DNA of 64,000 nt from CALMEC01 sp963777565 (GCA_963777565.1 CAVZQZ010000009.1:951236-1015235); one strand, 5' to 3'. Counted from the first letter of the stretch, positions 10,169 to 19,889 are shown. The notes: a model not told the origin generated them from the letters alone. Translations and numbers: made by a program.

Positions 10169-10610
10169 CTACTCGCACTCGAGCCCCTCGTGGGCGATCT
10201 GGATCTCCTCCATCGCCACGTCGCGAGCTCTTGGGGTCGAGGCTCGCGCCGGTGTACTTGAGCGGGCAGCCCTGGATGAACTTCCAGCGGGCGATCGGCT
10301 GGCCGGTGTAGTCGAGCAGCTCGATGAAGCCGTCGGTGCGTGCGGCGTCCGGGCCCTCCTTGATGACCTGGTCACGCCACTTCCACAGCTCCTTGCTGCC
10401 GTCGACACCGCGCTTGAGCGTGATGTTCGACCACTTGATCGGTCCGACGACCTTCCGGATGACCGGTCTGCCGTTCGCGTCGATCGAGGTGCTCTCGATC
10501 ACCGAGTTCTCGGAGTCGAGGCCCTGGCACTCGCGAAAGAGGCCAGCGGACTCCCGGCCGCCGATCGACAGCCGGAAATGTGATGCGGGACGTGGTTCCT
10601 TGGGCGGCAT
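10169..10610 (-). CDS. eCIS inner tube protein (gp19 family), short paralogue
   Basis: ATG at 10610 (MPPKEPRPASHFRLSIGGRE). About 147 aa with the gp19/Hcp-like tube pattern: SAGLFRECQGLDSENSVIE, WSNITLKRGVDGSKELWKW, TDGFIELLDYTGQPIARWKF. The last part (DVAMEEIQIAHEGLECE) is in another frame after an indel near 10220. It directly follows the sheath gene (29 nt), the usual place of the main tube gene in eCIS and T6SS-like clusters. It is therefore the better candidate for the bulk tube subunit than the Pro-rich paralogue at 6905-7480. Confidence 0.85.
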
Positions 10611-10639
10611 CTGTTAGCTCCTCCTGTCGGATCGGGCGG

Positions 10640-12238
10640 TTAGCCTGCGGTGACCTCGGCGGCGCCGCCGCCGGTGAACTGGCTGATACGGAAGATCACG
10701 AACTCGGCCGGCTTCACCGGCGAGACGCCGACTTCGATGATCACCTGGCCCGCCTCGATCACCTCCGGCGGGTTCGTCTCGGCGTCGCACTTCACGAAGA
10801 ACGCCTCCTCCGGGGTGGCGCCGAATAGCGCCCCGTCGCGCCACGTGCGCATGAGGAAGTTGTCGGTCGAGATCCGCAGACGGGTCCACAGGCGGTCGTC
10901 GTTCGGCTCGAAGACGGCCCACTGGGTGCCCTCGATGATCGACTCGCCGATGTAGTTGAACAGCCGGCGGACGTTGACGTACCGCCACTCGGGATCGCTC
11001 GAGAGCGTCCGGGCACCCCAGACGCGGATGCCGCGGCCCGGGAATGCGCGGATGCAGTTGATGCCGACGCGGTTGAGGCCTCCCTGCTCCTCGTGCGTGA
11101 CCTGGAAGCCCAGGCCGTTCGCGCCGAGCACCACTTCGTTGGCGGGCGCCTTGTGCACGCCGCGGCTGCCGTCGATCCTGGCCCAGATGCCCGCCACGTG
11201 GCCGCTGCGGGGGCACCATGATCGGCCGGCTGGTGATGCGGGTCCATCACCTCGACCCACGGGTAGTACAGCGTCGCGAACTTCGAGTCGTAGCCGGCGG
11301 TGCCCATGCGCCAGTCGAGGATGTCCTGCGGGATCATCCCGGGCGGGCCGTCGAGGATCGCCATCCGGTCGCCCATGTTCTCGCAGTGGGCGATCATCTT
11401 GCCCTGCAGGTCGCGGACCTTGACGTCGTCCCCGTTGGGACTGAGCGACCAGATGTCGGGCATGATGATCATCGTCACCTCGTCCACGGCTGCGAGGCTG
11501 CCCATGCCCTGCCGCTTGGCGACGTCACCCTCGAACTCCGCGGGGGTCGACCTCCTTCGAGCTCGCAACCGACGCGCCCAGCGTGAAGCTGCCGGTGGCG
11601 GGCACCCGCTGGGCGTCCGGGAGGGACGCGCCGGTCTCCTCGATCGCGATCAGCTTCGAGGCCGAGTTGACCTTGGTGGCGATGTGCGTGCGGCCCTTCT
11701 TCAGCGTCAGCCCCTCATGCTCCTCGCGCTCCGATCCCGCGGTGACGATGAGCTTGAAGGTCGGCTCTTCGGGCGGGGGCGGTGCCTCTTCGCCCTCCTC
11801 GCCTCCAGCGCCCGCGTCCTTCGACGGCTCCTGGATCACCTCGACGGACACCGGGCCGGCGACCCCCGGCAGCGCGATCGCGCGGTAGGCCTCGATGCCG
11901 GCATCGGTCGACGAGGGCAGCGCAGCGGTTGGGCGCGGAGCGTCGCCGTCGCCGGCGCCGACCCGGACCACCCAGCAGAGGCCGCCGCCGTTCTGGAAGA
12001 AGCCGTAGACGGCGTGAGCGAGGTACGCACCCTCCATGAAGGGGCCGTTGTCCGGGTTGGACGGGTCGCTGTAGGTGCGGGCGAACTCGGTCCAGTTGGA
12101 GATCCGCATCGGAGTGTTGACGGGGCCGCCGGGCGCGAGGCCCACGAACGCGGCAATCGAGGTTCCCACCCCCTCGATGGGCTTCGACTGCGCTGGGATC
12201 TCCTCGACGTAGACCCCTGGGGTCAGGTAAGTCGGCAT
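10640..12238 (-). CDS. eCIS contractile sheath protein (two frameshifts)
   Basis: ATG 12238 (MPTYLTPGVYVEEIPAQSKP), exactly 533 codons to the stop. The opening TPGVYVEEIP is the hallmark of contractile tail sheath proteins. The C-terminal domain is equally typical: VGINCIRAFPGRGIRVWGAR, RRLFNYIGESIIEGTQWAVF and EPNDDRLWTRLRISTDNFL. The middle contains an acidic insertion (AGAGGEEGEEAPPPPEE) around residue 165. Indels near 11540 and 11225 shift the frame twice. The sheath contracts around the tube to drive injection. Only one sheath gene is present in the window. Confidence 0.92.
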
Positions 12239-12239
12239 C

Positions 12240-12620
12240 TCACTCTCCCTGTCGGGCTTGTGTGGCGTGCTTGAGCTCGTTTAGCAAGGCATCCGGAGTC
12301 ACAATCGGGACCCGCCTCGATACGGGGCTTCCGGGGTCGAACACTTCCATCGCGGTTTCGTCCAGCGCCCAGAGGATCAGCGTGGCCGTGGGCGCCGCCG
12401 CGCGAACCCGGTCGCCCAGGCCCTGCGTCCCTCGATCTCCGAGCCTGAGCACCACCGCGTCCGGCTCGATGCGCTCCGCGAGCGCCACGATCTCCGGGGC
12501 GGCCGACTCCTGGACGACCTCGACGCCGTCGTCCGCCAGCATCCTGCTCATGCCGATCTGGGTCAGTGGCTCCAGGTCGCCGAGCAGGACGCAAGGACGC
12601 CGTGCCAGGTTCGAGGACAC
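12240..12620 (-). CDS. Degenerate receiver-like protein in eCIS operon
   Basis: GTG start at 12620 gives 126 aa resembling a response-regulator receiver: PCVLLGDLEPLTQIGMSRML, then EPDAVVLRLGDRGTQGLGD and a last strand VPIVTPDALLNELKHA. The residue at the expected phosphoacceptor position (PDAVVLRL, where receivers have LLDL) is Arg, so phosphorylation is unlikely. No DNA-binding domain follows. An alternative start is GTG 12696, overlapping the Pvc16-like stop as GTGA, which would add about 25 residues (VNRALPETLLIGALAADPRA) if there is an indel near 12600. The stop is 2 nt before the sheath start. A structural or assembly role is inferred. Confidence 0.6.
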   Translation of the reverse strand: MSSNLARRPCVLLGDLEPLTQIGMSRMLADDGVEVVQESAAPEIVALAERIEPDAVVLRLGDRGTQGLGDRVRAAAPTATLILWALDETAMEVFDPGSPVSRRVPIVTPDALLNELKHATQARQGE

Positions 12621-12692
12621 GGAGGTAATGCTCGCTCGCGCGCGGGTCTGCGGCCAGGGCTCCGATGAGCAGCGTTTCGGGCAGGGCGCGGT

Positions 12693-13592
12693 TCACTTTC
12701 GGTCAGCGCGCTTCCTGGCCGGAGCCTTCGGAGCCGGGCCGATCGCGATGTCGACGACGCCGCCGGGGACCGTGGCGGTCGCCTCGCCCTCTGTGCCGTC
12801 CGGCGCGCGGGCGAGAAAGTGATGCTCCCCCGTAGGGAGGCGATCCATCAAGAACCTTCCATTCCGGTCGCTGACGGCCCACGCCCCGACCCCTTCCAGC
12901 AGCACCCAGGCGTTGACGATCGGCTCACCCGATCCGGTCCGGACCGTTCCGCCGATGCGGTGCGTCTCGGTGAGGGTTGCGCGGGGCGCGTTCGGGTCGA
13001 GCACGCGGATGACCTGCGTTCGCACCTCGGGGCCGCGCTCGAACGACGTGCCAGGCTCGCACGAGAGCGTGACGCAGTAGTCGATGGACGCCTTGTACTG
13101 GCCGCCGACGGCGCTCCAGAACTCGGGTCCCCCCTCGGACCTCGGCTGGGCGACACGGCTGTAGAGCGGATAGCGGTCGAGCGGCTGCATCCCCAACGTG
13201 CCCGCCAGCACGTCCTCCGGGAGCTCCGGGTAGGCGTAGAGCACCGCGAGCGCCTGCGACAGGAGGCGATGCTCATCCTCGACCTCCCGTGTCCATGCCG
13301 TGAGCGCGTACGAGGTCTCCAGGCGGAGCGGCGGGCGAAGCTCCACCGGCAGGCCGTTCTCGGCGCGCGGCTCCCAGTCCATCGGCCTGTGGTCCTTCGA
13401 TTCGCGCAGGTCGTACATGAACAGACTTACGGTCGGCACCGAGAGCGCCGCCGACCACTCCTTGCTCGGGGCCTCGAACGCGATGTCGACCCCGTCGAAT
13501 CCGTGCACGGAGAGCTCGCGCCGCAGGAGCTGACGCAACGTCTCGTCCAGGTCGGCGAGCATCGTGTTGAGCGGGACCCGGATCGCAAGCAT
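12693..13592 (-). CDS. Pvc16-like tail-cap protein (DUF4255) with carboxypeptidase-regulatory-like tail
   Basis: Intact, 299 aa. Residues 1-190 match the DUF4255/Pvc16 family: VPLNTMLADLDETLRQLLRR, SVPTVSLFMYDLRESKDHRP, EVEDEHRLLSQALAVLYAYP. Residues 215-285 form a CarboxypepD_reg-like beta-sandwich (GGTVRTGSGEPIVNAWVLLE, GRFLMDRLPTGEHHFLARA), and the end is basic (APARKRADRK). Pvc16/Afp16 proteins terminate the tube and sheath at the end distal to the baseplate. The extra sandwich domain might decorate the cap. It lies 124 nt after the YkgJ-type gene, and its stop overlaps a possible GTG of the next gene. Confidence 0.85.
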   Translation of the reverse strand: MLAIRVPLNTMLADLDETLRQLLRRELSVHGFDGVDIAFEAPSKEWSAALSVPTVSLFMYDLRESKDHRPMDWEPRAENGLPVELRPPLRLETSYALTAWTREVEDEHRLLSQALAVLYAYPELPEDVLAGTLGMQPLDRYPLYSRVAQPRSEGGPEFWSAVGGQYKASIDYCVTLSCEPGTSFERGPEVRTQVIRVLDPNAPRATLTETHRIGGTVRTGSGEPIVNAWVLLEGVGAWAVSDRNGRFLMDRLPTGEHHFLARAPDGTEGEATATVPGGVVDIAIGPAPKAPARKRADRK

Positions 13593-13716
13593 TTCAGGCG
13601 CTCTTCGGCGGCGGCGTCGGCATCGCGTCCTATGAGAACACCGCGCCTCGCTTCATGTACCTCCCGGGCCCGTCCATCGGGGCAGACAATCGGGCAGGGG
13701 CGGCTGCCCGTTCGGG

Positions 13717-14394
13717 TCAGGCCGGCAGCCGAGGCTCCTCGTCCGGCGGCAGGTCCCCGTCATACGTGGCGGAGGCCTCGACCTCCGGCCAGGTCGGGCT
13801 GTCGAGATTCGGGTTGGGAATCATTGCGTCGAAGTCCACCCAGATCCGCCGATCCTCGCGGCAGTCGAACGCCCGGCACGGAATCGGGCGGTGTTCGTAC
13901 ACCGTGCAGCGTCCGGTGCCGTGCTCGCTATGCACGCACCACCCGTCCTTACGCTTGGCAAGAGCGTAGGGCTGACCGGGGTCCCAATGCAGGATGCCCT
14001 CCGTGACGTCCTCGCCCGACAGGCCGATCTGGAGGCGGCAGCACGACGCTTTGCACGCGTGGACGCGGTTCTCGCAGTCGATCGGCGGCGAGCCCGCGTA
14101 GTCGTGCTTGCTCACCTCGAAGTCTTGGCGGATCACCGCCATGCCCCGCGTCAGGAACCGCCGCCGTACCGGCTCCCGGGCCCGCTCGGTCGCCGCGTCG
14201 AGCTCCTCACGGGTGACGACGCCGCTGCCGACAAGCAGTTCGACGAGCGCGTCGACGGTCTTCGCCGCCTCCTCCAGTTCGGTGGTGTTCGCGTTCGCCC
14301 GGTCGTGCGTGTAGATCAGGCCCCACAGGATCTCGGCCGTCGAGAGGCCCTCGTCGAATGTGCCCCGCGGCGGTTGCATCGGCGGCTCAGGCAT
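13717..14394 (-). CDS. YkgJ-type cysteine-cluster protein, paralogue 2
   Basis: Intact, 225 aa. The cysteine cluster is CENRVHACKASCCRLQ at about residues 107-122, followed by CVHSEHGTGRCTVYEHRPIP and CRAFDCREDRRIWVDF. This is the YkgJ/FliB-like zinc- or iron-binding family. The N-terminal 100 residues are helical (HDRANANTTELEEAAKTVDA). It overlaps the upstream paralogue (14387-15019) by 8 nt. The two share nearly the same motif order and arose by tandem duplication. FliB-type relatives modify flagellin, so modification of a particle subunit is one possible job; this is inference. Confidence 0.75.
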   Translation of the reverse strand: MPEPPMQPPRGTFDEGLSTAEILWGLIYTHDRANANTTELEEAAKTVDALVELLVGSGVVTREELDAATERAREPVRRRFLTRGMAVIRQDFEVSKHDYAGSPPIDCENRVHACKASCCRLQIGLSGEDVTEGILHWDPGQPYALAKRKDGWCVHSEHGTGRCTVYEHRPIPCRAFDCREDRRIWVDFDAMIPNPNLDSPTWPEVEASATYDGDLPPDEEPRLPA

Positions 14395-15019
14395 CGCCGG
14401 GGTCTTTCAGGCAGTCCGGCCACTCCGGGTCGTGCAGCCGCGGGTTCGGGATCCGCGCCTCGAAGTCCAGCCAGATCCGCGTGTCGTCGCTGCAGTCGAA
14501 GGCGCGACACGGGATCGGCCGGTGCGCGTACACGGTGCAGCCGCAGGTCTCCTCGTCCATGTGGACGCAGTAGCCGTCCGGAGTCTTGGCGAGGGCGTAG
14601 GGGTGGAACGTGTGCCAGCGGAGGATTCCCTCCTCGACGTCCTCGATCGACAGGCCGACCTGCAGCCGGCAGCACGCGGCGCGACAGAGATGCACGCGCT
14701 TGTCGCAGTCGATCTGCGGGAGGTCGGCGAACTCGTGCTTCGAGACCTTGAACTGGCGGTGGATGATCACGTTGCCCTGCTCGACCATGCGGTCCCTGAC
14801 CGCCGCCGCCGCGCGGGTCCGGGCCGCATCGACCTCGACGGCGTCGAGCACTCCGCGCTCGACCAGGAGGCCGACCAGGCCGACGAGGCGTGCGATGAGG
14901 TCCTCGAGCTCCACCGTGTTCGCGTTCTCCCGCTCGTGCGCGTAGACGAGGCCTGCCCGAACGCCGGCCTTTGCGGGACCGGCACGGGCGCCTCCGAGGG
15001 GGTCGTCGAGCCCTGGCAT
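14387..15019 (-). CDS. YkgJ-type cysteine-cluster protein, paralogue 1
   Basis: Intact, 210 aa, ATG 15019 overlapping the stop of the DUF4157/OmpA gene (TGATG). Motifs parallel paralogue 2: CDKRVHLCRAACCRLQVGLS, then YCVHMDEETCGCTVYAHRPI and CRAFDCSDDTRIWLDFEAR. All cysteines expected of a YkgJ-type metal site are present. The N-terminus has the same helical YAHERENANTVELEDLIARL segment as the second copy. Position between the DUF4157 gene and the cap gene, with overlapping ends on both sides, shows it is part of the eCIS transcript. Substrate unknown. Confidence 0.75.
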   Translation of the reverse strand: MPGLDDPLGGARAGPAKAGVRAGLVYAHERENANTVELEDLIARLVGLVGLLVERGVLDAVEVDAARTRAAAAVRDRMVEQGNVIIHRQFKVSKHEFADLPQIDCDKRVHLCRAACCRLQVGLSIEDVEEGILRWHTFHPYALAKTPDGYCVHMDEETCGCTVYAHRPIPCRAFDCSDDTRIWLDFEARIPNPRLHDPEWPDCLKDPGDA

Positions 15020-17859
15020 CAGAACAACGGCTCTTCCTCTTCGACCGCGAACGTGCCCGGGAGTCCCGAGACGTTCTCAGCGGGAGCTCCACCGGGTCGC
15101 CCGCCACCACCGGGCTGTCCCGGCCCTTGCGACTGCTGCAGGACTCGGAACAGGATGTCTTCGAAGCTCCCGGCCGACCCCTCGCCCGACGACCCGCCGA
15201 TACCCCCGTCCGGGGTCGGCGGACTCATCGCCGGCCCACCGCCGTCCCCCCCCGCGGGGCCGCCGCCGGCCAGGCCGCCACCGCTCGTCGCGCCGGCGGC
15301 GCCGGGGATGCCGTTCCCGGTCGCCGACACACCCGAGGCCTCGGGCGCCGCCGTGACCGGTGCGGGCGCCGACGCCTGGGTGGGCGACGCCTCGCAGACG
15401 CGCGGGTCGTTGGTCGGCCCACAGAGCGGCCCCTGGACCTGCGCCGCCTCCTCGGCCTCGATTTGGCCCGCGATGCGGATGTCCGCCCGACGCTCGTTGG
15501 CGTTCTCCTTGTTGTCCGGATCCGGAGCGAGCAGTTCGCCGAACGCGAATACGTCGGGCTGCGCGCTCGACCCGAGGAAGTCCTGGATCATCTGCTTCAC
15601 CCTGCGGGCCCGCTTCTCTGAGAGCTCCAAGTTGAACTCGTGGGAGCCGGTCGTGCTCGCCCGGCCAGCCACGATGACCTGATTCTGTCCGAACATGACT
15701 CGGCGCTTGACCGGCGTGGGCAGTTGGGTCAGCCATGTGTGCAGCTGCGACTGCGCGACGCCCTCGTTCTCGAAGATGTCCTTCGCAACCTTGAAGGGCT
15801 TGAGCGTCTGGCCACAGCAGACAGGCACCGGCGGCGGCGGCGCGGGCACCCGCAGGTCGAGGTCGAACATGTGCTGGAAGATGTGGGTCTCCGGGATCGT
15901 CTCGCCGTTCGGGCGGGTCGTGGAGATGCTGCTCTTGATCGCCGGCTGCTGGCTGACGTTGCCGCCGAGCGGGACGGGGTCCTTCGAGTGGTCGACTGGC
16001 AGCACCAGCTCGGCGGCCGTGCCGTGCGACTCCCCGCGGGGCGGCGGGCCGGTGAACCGCACCGAGCGGTCCGCCTCGACGAAGAACCCGAGTTCGAGCA
16101 CGGACCGGGCTTTCCCGGTGTCCTTGAACACCTGGGGCTGCGGCGTGGGCGGCTTGGGGGCCGCGGGGCAGCCGAAGGCGCTTCGCAGCGCGTCCTCGAC
16201 CAACTGCCGCAACCCGAGGAAGCACGCAAGGGAGAGTGCCTGTCCGGCCGGCGGAGGCACGGCGTTGGCCAGGAGGCAGAGCGCGGTAGTCCCCATCGTC
16301 GTCAGTGCCTGACAGATTCCGACCGCGCCGCCCTGCTGACCCGCTTGGCAGAGCTGGCGGACCTCAGGGGGCGTGTTCGGAGGCAGGAGGTTGCAGTTGA
16401 CGCCGGGCGGCAGGACCGGGCCGCCGCCACCTCCTCCTCCCCCGCCGCCCCCGCCACCGCCGCCACCGCCGCTGGTCCGCGCCCAGGTCATGTCGACGAA
16501 GAACAGGAGCTTGCCGCTGGAGAGCGGCGCAACCTGGAACTCCTCGTGGAACGGGTTGGCGTCGAAGTTCTTGATCTGGTCGGGCTCGGTGCCGCTGCGG
16601 ACGACGGCGCTGGGCGTGAACGCCACGTCCCAGCCCGGGATGGACTTGTCGGGGGTCGTCTTGCGCTGGAGCACGCGGCGGGAGAGCACCGGCGTGGGGG
16701 CGAGGGTCCGGGACGGCAGGTCGGGCGCGAGGGCGATCGTGAACGGGTCGTCGAGCCGCGCGATGGTGCGCCGTGCGACCTGCTCGGCCGCATGCTCATG
16801 TGCGTCGGCCGGGTCGCTCACGAGGACTCCGCTCGGGTGCCGCTGTCCTGCGGGAGCGGCACCCTCGGCTTGCTGGGCGACGTGGGCGATCTCGTGGGCG
16901 AGAAGCTGGAGGCCGCCTCGCGATCCGGGCGCGTAGCGGCCCGCCCGGAAGTAGATGTCCGAGCCGGTGGTGAAAGCCTCGGCGTCGACCGCACGAGCCA
17001 GCACATCCGACTTGCTGTCGGCGTGGATCCTGATCGCGCCGAGGTCGAGGCCCATCGCCGGCTCGAGCGTCGCCCGTGCAGACTCGTCCAGGGCAGCGCC
17101 GCGACCGAGGCTGGCGCGTATCTGCTCGTCGAGGTCGGCCCCCTGGCCGTGCTCGTGCCGGTTCTCGGCTTGCGGCACGCTGGATCCACAGGTCCCGCCG
17201 CAGGAGCAATGGCCGTCGCCGCACGCCCGCATGAGCAGGGGGTCAGGCTCGGGCACCGGCTCGACAGCAGCCTGGCTCGCGGCCGATCCGCACGCGCCCC
17301 CGCACGTGCAGCGCCCATCGCCGCACGAGCGCATCAGCAGGGGCTCGGGCTCAGGCTCCGGCTCGACCGCGGCATGGCTCGTGCCCCCACCGCACGCGCC
17401 CCCACACGTGCAGCGCCCTTCGCCGCACGAGCGCATCAGCAGCGGCCCGGGCTCAGGCTCCGGCTCGACCGCGGCATGGCTCGTGCCCCCACCGCACGCG
17501 CCCCCACACGTGCAGCGCCCTTCGGCGCAACGGTGAATCGAGATGGGCTCCGCGGGTTCGGCCACGAGAGGGTCTACCTCGTGCGCACGACGCGCCGCGC
17601 ATTTCGAGCAAGCGCAGTTACCGCTGGCGCATCGCTGAACGGATTGACGGCTCGCAGAGATCATCCGCTGGACGAGGGCGTTGCCGCCCGCGCTCTGGAG
17701 CGCCCCGATGACCAGCGCGCGGCCGCCGCTGTCTGCTCGCGCGATGGTCGCCAACCCGGCGCCGTCGATCTGGCCGAGTCCCCACCCAGTGGATTCGGCA
17801 CTCAATCGATCCGGGCGGGACCGGCGTGTGAGCGTCTCGACGGCGTCTCTGTGGCGCAA
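15019..17859 (-). CDS. Large DUF4157 protein with cysteine repeats and OmpA-like C-terminus
   Basis: Intact, 946 aa. TTG start at 17859 is preceded by GGGAGG. Order: N-terminal motif ALVIGALQSAGGNALVQRM (residues 48-66); cysteine modules at about 77, 111, 145, 179 and 213, the last four being 34-residue repeats; the DUF4157 domain (about 245-335) with HEIAHVAQQ (HExxH); a Gly run near residue 475; and an OmpA-like region (about 690-800, with SHEFNLELSEKRARRVKQMI). The tail is Gly/Ala/Pro-rich. DUF4157 proteins are hallmark eCIS-associated proteins, usually seen as toxin carriers or particle accessories. A fibre-like or cargo-carrier role with wall binding through the OmpA part is inferred. 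Confidence 0.8.
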   Translation of the reverse strand: MRHRDAVETLTRRSRPDRLSAESTGWGLGQIDGAGLATIARADSGGRALVIGALQSAGGNALVQRMISASRQSVQRCASGNCACSKCAARRAHEVDPLVAEPAEPISIHRCAEGRCTCGGACGGGTSHAAVEPEPEPGPLLMRSCGEGRCTCGGACGGGTSHAAVEPEPEPEPLLMRSCGDGRCTCGGACGSAASQAAVEPVPEPDPLLMRACGDGHCSCGGTCGSSVPQAENRHEHGQGADLDEQIRASLGRGAALDESARATLEPAMGLDLGAIRIHADSKSDVLARAVDAEAFTTGSDIYFRAGRYAPGSRGGLQLLAHEIAHVAQQAEGAAPAGQRHPSGVLVSDPADAHEHAAEQVARRTIARLDDPFTIALAPDLPSRTLAPTPVLSRRVLQRKTTPDKSIPGWDVAFTPSAVVRSGTEPDQIKNFDANPFHEEFQVAPLSSGKLLFFVDMTWARTSGGGGGGGGGGGGGGGGGPVLPPGVNCNLLPPNTPPEVRQLCQAGQQGGAVGICQALTTMGTTALCLLANAVPPPAGQALSLACFLGLRQLVEDALRSAFGCPAAPKPPTPQPQVFKDTGKARSVLELGFFVEADRSVRFTGPPPRGESHGTAAELVLPVDHSKDPVPLGGNVSQQPAIKSSISTTRPNGETIPETHIFQHMFDLDLRVPAPPPPVPVCCGQTLKPFKVAKDIFENEGVAQSQLHTWLTQLPTPVKRRVMFGQNQVIVAGRASTTGSHEFNLELSEKRARRVKQMIQDFLGSSAQPDVFAFGELLAPDPDNKENANERRADIRIAGQIEAEEAAQVQGPLCGPTNDPRVCEASPTQASAPAPVTAAPEASGVSATGNGIPGAAGATSGGGLAGGGPAGGDGGGPAMSPPTPDGGIGGSSGEGSAGSFEDILFRVLQQSQGPGQPGGGGRPGGAPAENVSGLPGTFAVEEEEPLF
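17182..17538 (-). repeat. Tandem 102-nt repeats encoding Cys-rich modules
   Basis: Four head-to-tail units of 34 codons. Each carries a CGxGxCxCGGxCG-type cluster (for example CGEGRCTCGGACGGG) followed by a Glu/Pro spacer and LLMR. Two neighbouring units are almost identical at the DNA level, pointing to recent slippage or unequal crossing-over. An older, diverged cluster (CASGNCACSKCA) lies upstream at about 17630-17600. Confidence 0.8.
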
Positions 17860-17876
17860 CAGAAGCCTCCCGTGCC

Positions 17877-19889
17877 TCAGCGCCCGGCCCCGTCGTGTAC
17901 AGCTCGTGCCTTTCCACGGATCAGTTCGTGGAAGCGCTCGAAGTCCGACTCGAGGGTGAGCCGTCCGAGCTTGCGCGTACTCGAGCGCGACGCCCTTGAC
18001 GAGGTGCTCGCATCATGATCGTCCCGCCGTCCTCGGCCGCGAGGAACGCGGCGGCGAGGGACGCGTTGCGGATGCCTCCGCCGGAGAGCTTGAACTGCGA
18101 CGCGAGGAACGCGGGCGTCGATGTCGGCCGCGAGCGGAGCCTTCTCGGGCAGGACCAGCCGCCAGATCCGCTCGCGGTCCTCTGGCTCGGGGAAGGGGAA
18201 GTCGATCGACGAAGTCGAGGCGGCGCAGGAACGCCTCGTCGATGTTGTGCCGGAAGTTCGTCGCGAGGATGACCGCGCCGGAGTACGACTCCATCTTCTG
18301 GAGGAGGTACGCGACCTCGATGTTGGCGTAGCGGTCGTGCGAGTCGCGCGACCTCCGAGCGCTTTCCGAACAGGGCGTCGGCCTCGTCGAAGAACAGGAT
18401 CGCGTTGGAGCCCGACGGCCGCGTCGAAGATCCGGTCGAGGTTCTTCTCGGTCTCCCCGATGTACTTCGAGACGACGTCGCCAGGTCGATTCGGTAGAGG
18501 TCGAGGCCGAGGTCATGGGCGAGCACCTGGGCGGCCATCGTCTTGCCGGTGCCGGACTCGCCGGCGAAGAGCATCTTCAGCCCCTGATTCGTGCGACGGT
18601 GCGCTCGTAGCCCCACTCGGACAGTACGAGATCGCGGTGACGAAGGTACGACGAGATCGAGTGCAGGACCTCCGTCGGCCGCTCGGGCAGCACGAGCTGG
18701 TACCAATCGAAGGCGGGCTCGAGCCGGATGGCAAGCTCGCCGAGCCGCGTGCTCGACGCGCGCCGTGCGCCGAGGTCGAGGTGGCTCGGCGCGGGCCGTC
18801 GCGCCCTTCAACGGCGGCGGCGTTCCTGGCGACCTCCGCGGCGTCGGCGATCTGGCCCGATCGAGAGGCGGAACTTCGCGGCGACGTCGTCGACGTCGTC
18901 GGTGCCGGAGTGCGCGCGCCCAGGCCGCGCGGCGCTCCGCGTAGCCGGGCATCGGCACCTCCACGACCAGGGCGGTGCGATCGCCGAGCGCGACGGCGGC
19001 TTCGCGCCTCGCGGCGAGAGGAGGGCCCGCCGTCCTGCGTCCCCAGCGCCCGACGATCGAGCGCCGCTCAGCAGGCTCGAGGCTCTCGAGCCCGTCGAAG
19101 CAGCGATCCGGCATCCGTCCAGCGCCGCGACGAGCGCCGCCTCGCGGCACGAGATCGGCGTCACCGACGTCGGCGAGGTCGAAGACGAGCAGGGGGGTTC
19201 CGAGCGCGAGCGCGAGGATCGCACCGGGGCGTCGGGGCCCGACCACCAGGAGCGGCAGCTCCGTCTCGCACCGGATCAGCGCGCGGAGCTCCTCGACCAC
19301 TCCGGCGCGTCCGGGATCGTGGCTCGGGAGCGATTGGCGTCGCATGCGCCCATCGCGGGAGGGTTCGTCGAGTTCCGCCCCGACGAGGAAGCGCCGCCAG
19401 GCGGTCGGCCACCTTGATCGCGCGGTCGGCGACCGGGGTCTGGTTGCGCTCGTCGATCAGCCGGATCGCGCCGCTCCGACGCAGCGCAGACGAGTGGCCG
19501 AAGCGGGCGAGCACCTCTCCGGCGTCGACACCGTCCGACGTCAGCAGGCGGGCGACGAGCCCCGGACTGGGGAGCTTGCGCGTGACATCGTCGTGGAGGT
19601 ACGCGAACAGCCTGCCGTAGCGGGGGGAGAACTCCGGGGCCGCCGACAGCGCCAGCACGGCGGCGTCGAGCGCGTCGAGCCCGAGGAGCTCCGCGGCGCG
19701 GCGCAGGCGGGCATCGGGGTCGGGCGCGTCGGCCGTTCGGGCCATCGCGAGGGCCTGCTCGTCGGTGACGTACAGTCCCCGGAACGGGTCGATCGGGGTG
19801 GGGTCCGAGCTCGCGACCGCCTCGACTGCCAGGCGGATTCTCTCCGCGAGCGCCGCGAAGGTCGGGAAGCCTGTCTCAGGCGAGCTCAT
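17877..19889 (-). CDS. eCIS AAA+ ATPase (frameshifted)
   Basis: ATG 19889, overlapping the DUF4157 gene by 14 nt; exactly 671 codons to TGA 17877. The N-terminal 170 aa are helical (FPTFAALAERIRLAVEAV). The C-terminal AAA+ module has Walker A FAGESGTGKTMAAQVL, Walker B AILFFDEADALFGKRSEV, a sensor region (GAVILATNFRHNIDEAFLRR) and a helical lid (FKLSGGGIRNASLAAAFL). This is the Afp15/PVC15 type ATPase present in nearly all eCIS, thought to act in particle or cargo assembly. About ten frame changes lie between 19410 and 17960. A broken second copy of the Walker A part lies at 25313-25509. Confidence 0.88.

Noticed and set aside
16427..16482. GC-rich trinucleotide-like run that might be an expanding repeat
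   Set aside because: It encodes the poly-Gly stretch of the DUF4157/OmpA protein and is an ordinary linker.
17182..17538. CRISPR-like spaced repeats
   Set aside because: The 102-nt units are in frame, have no unique spacers and encode protein; no cas genes are present.
15640..18018. 792-codon plus-strand open frame opposite the DUF4157/OmpA gene
   Set aside because: The minus strand shows clear domains, repeats and a ribosome site; the plus frame shows none.
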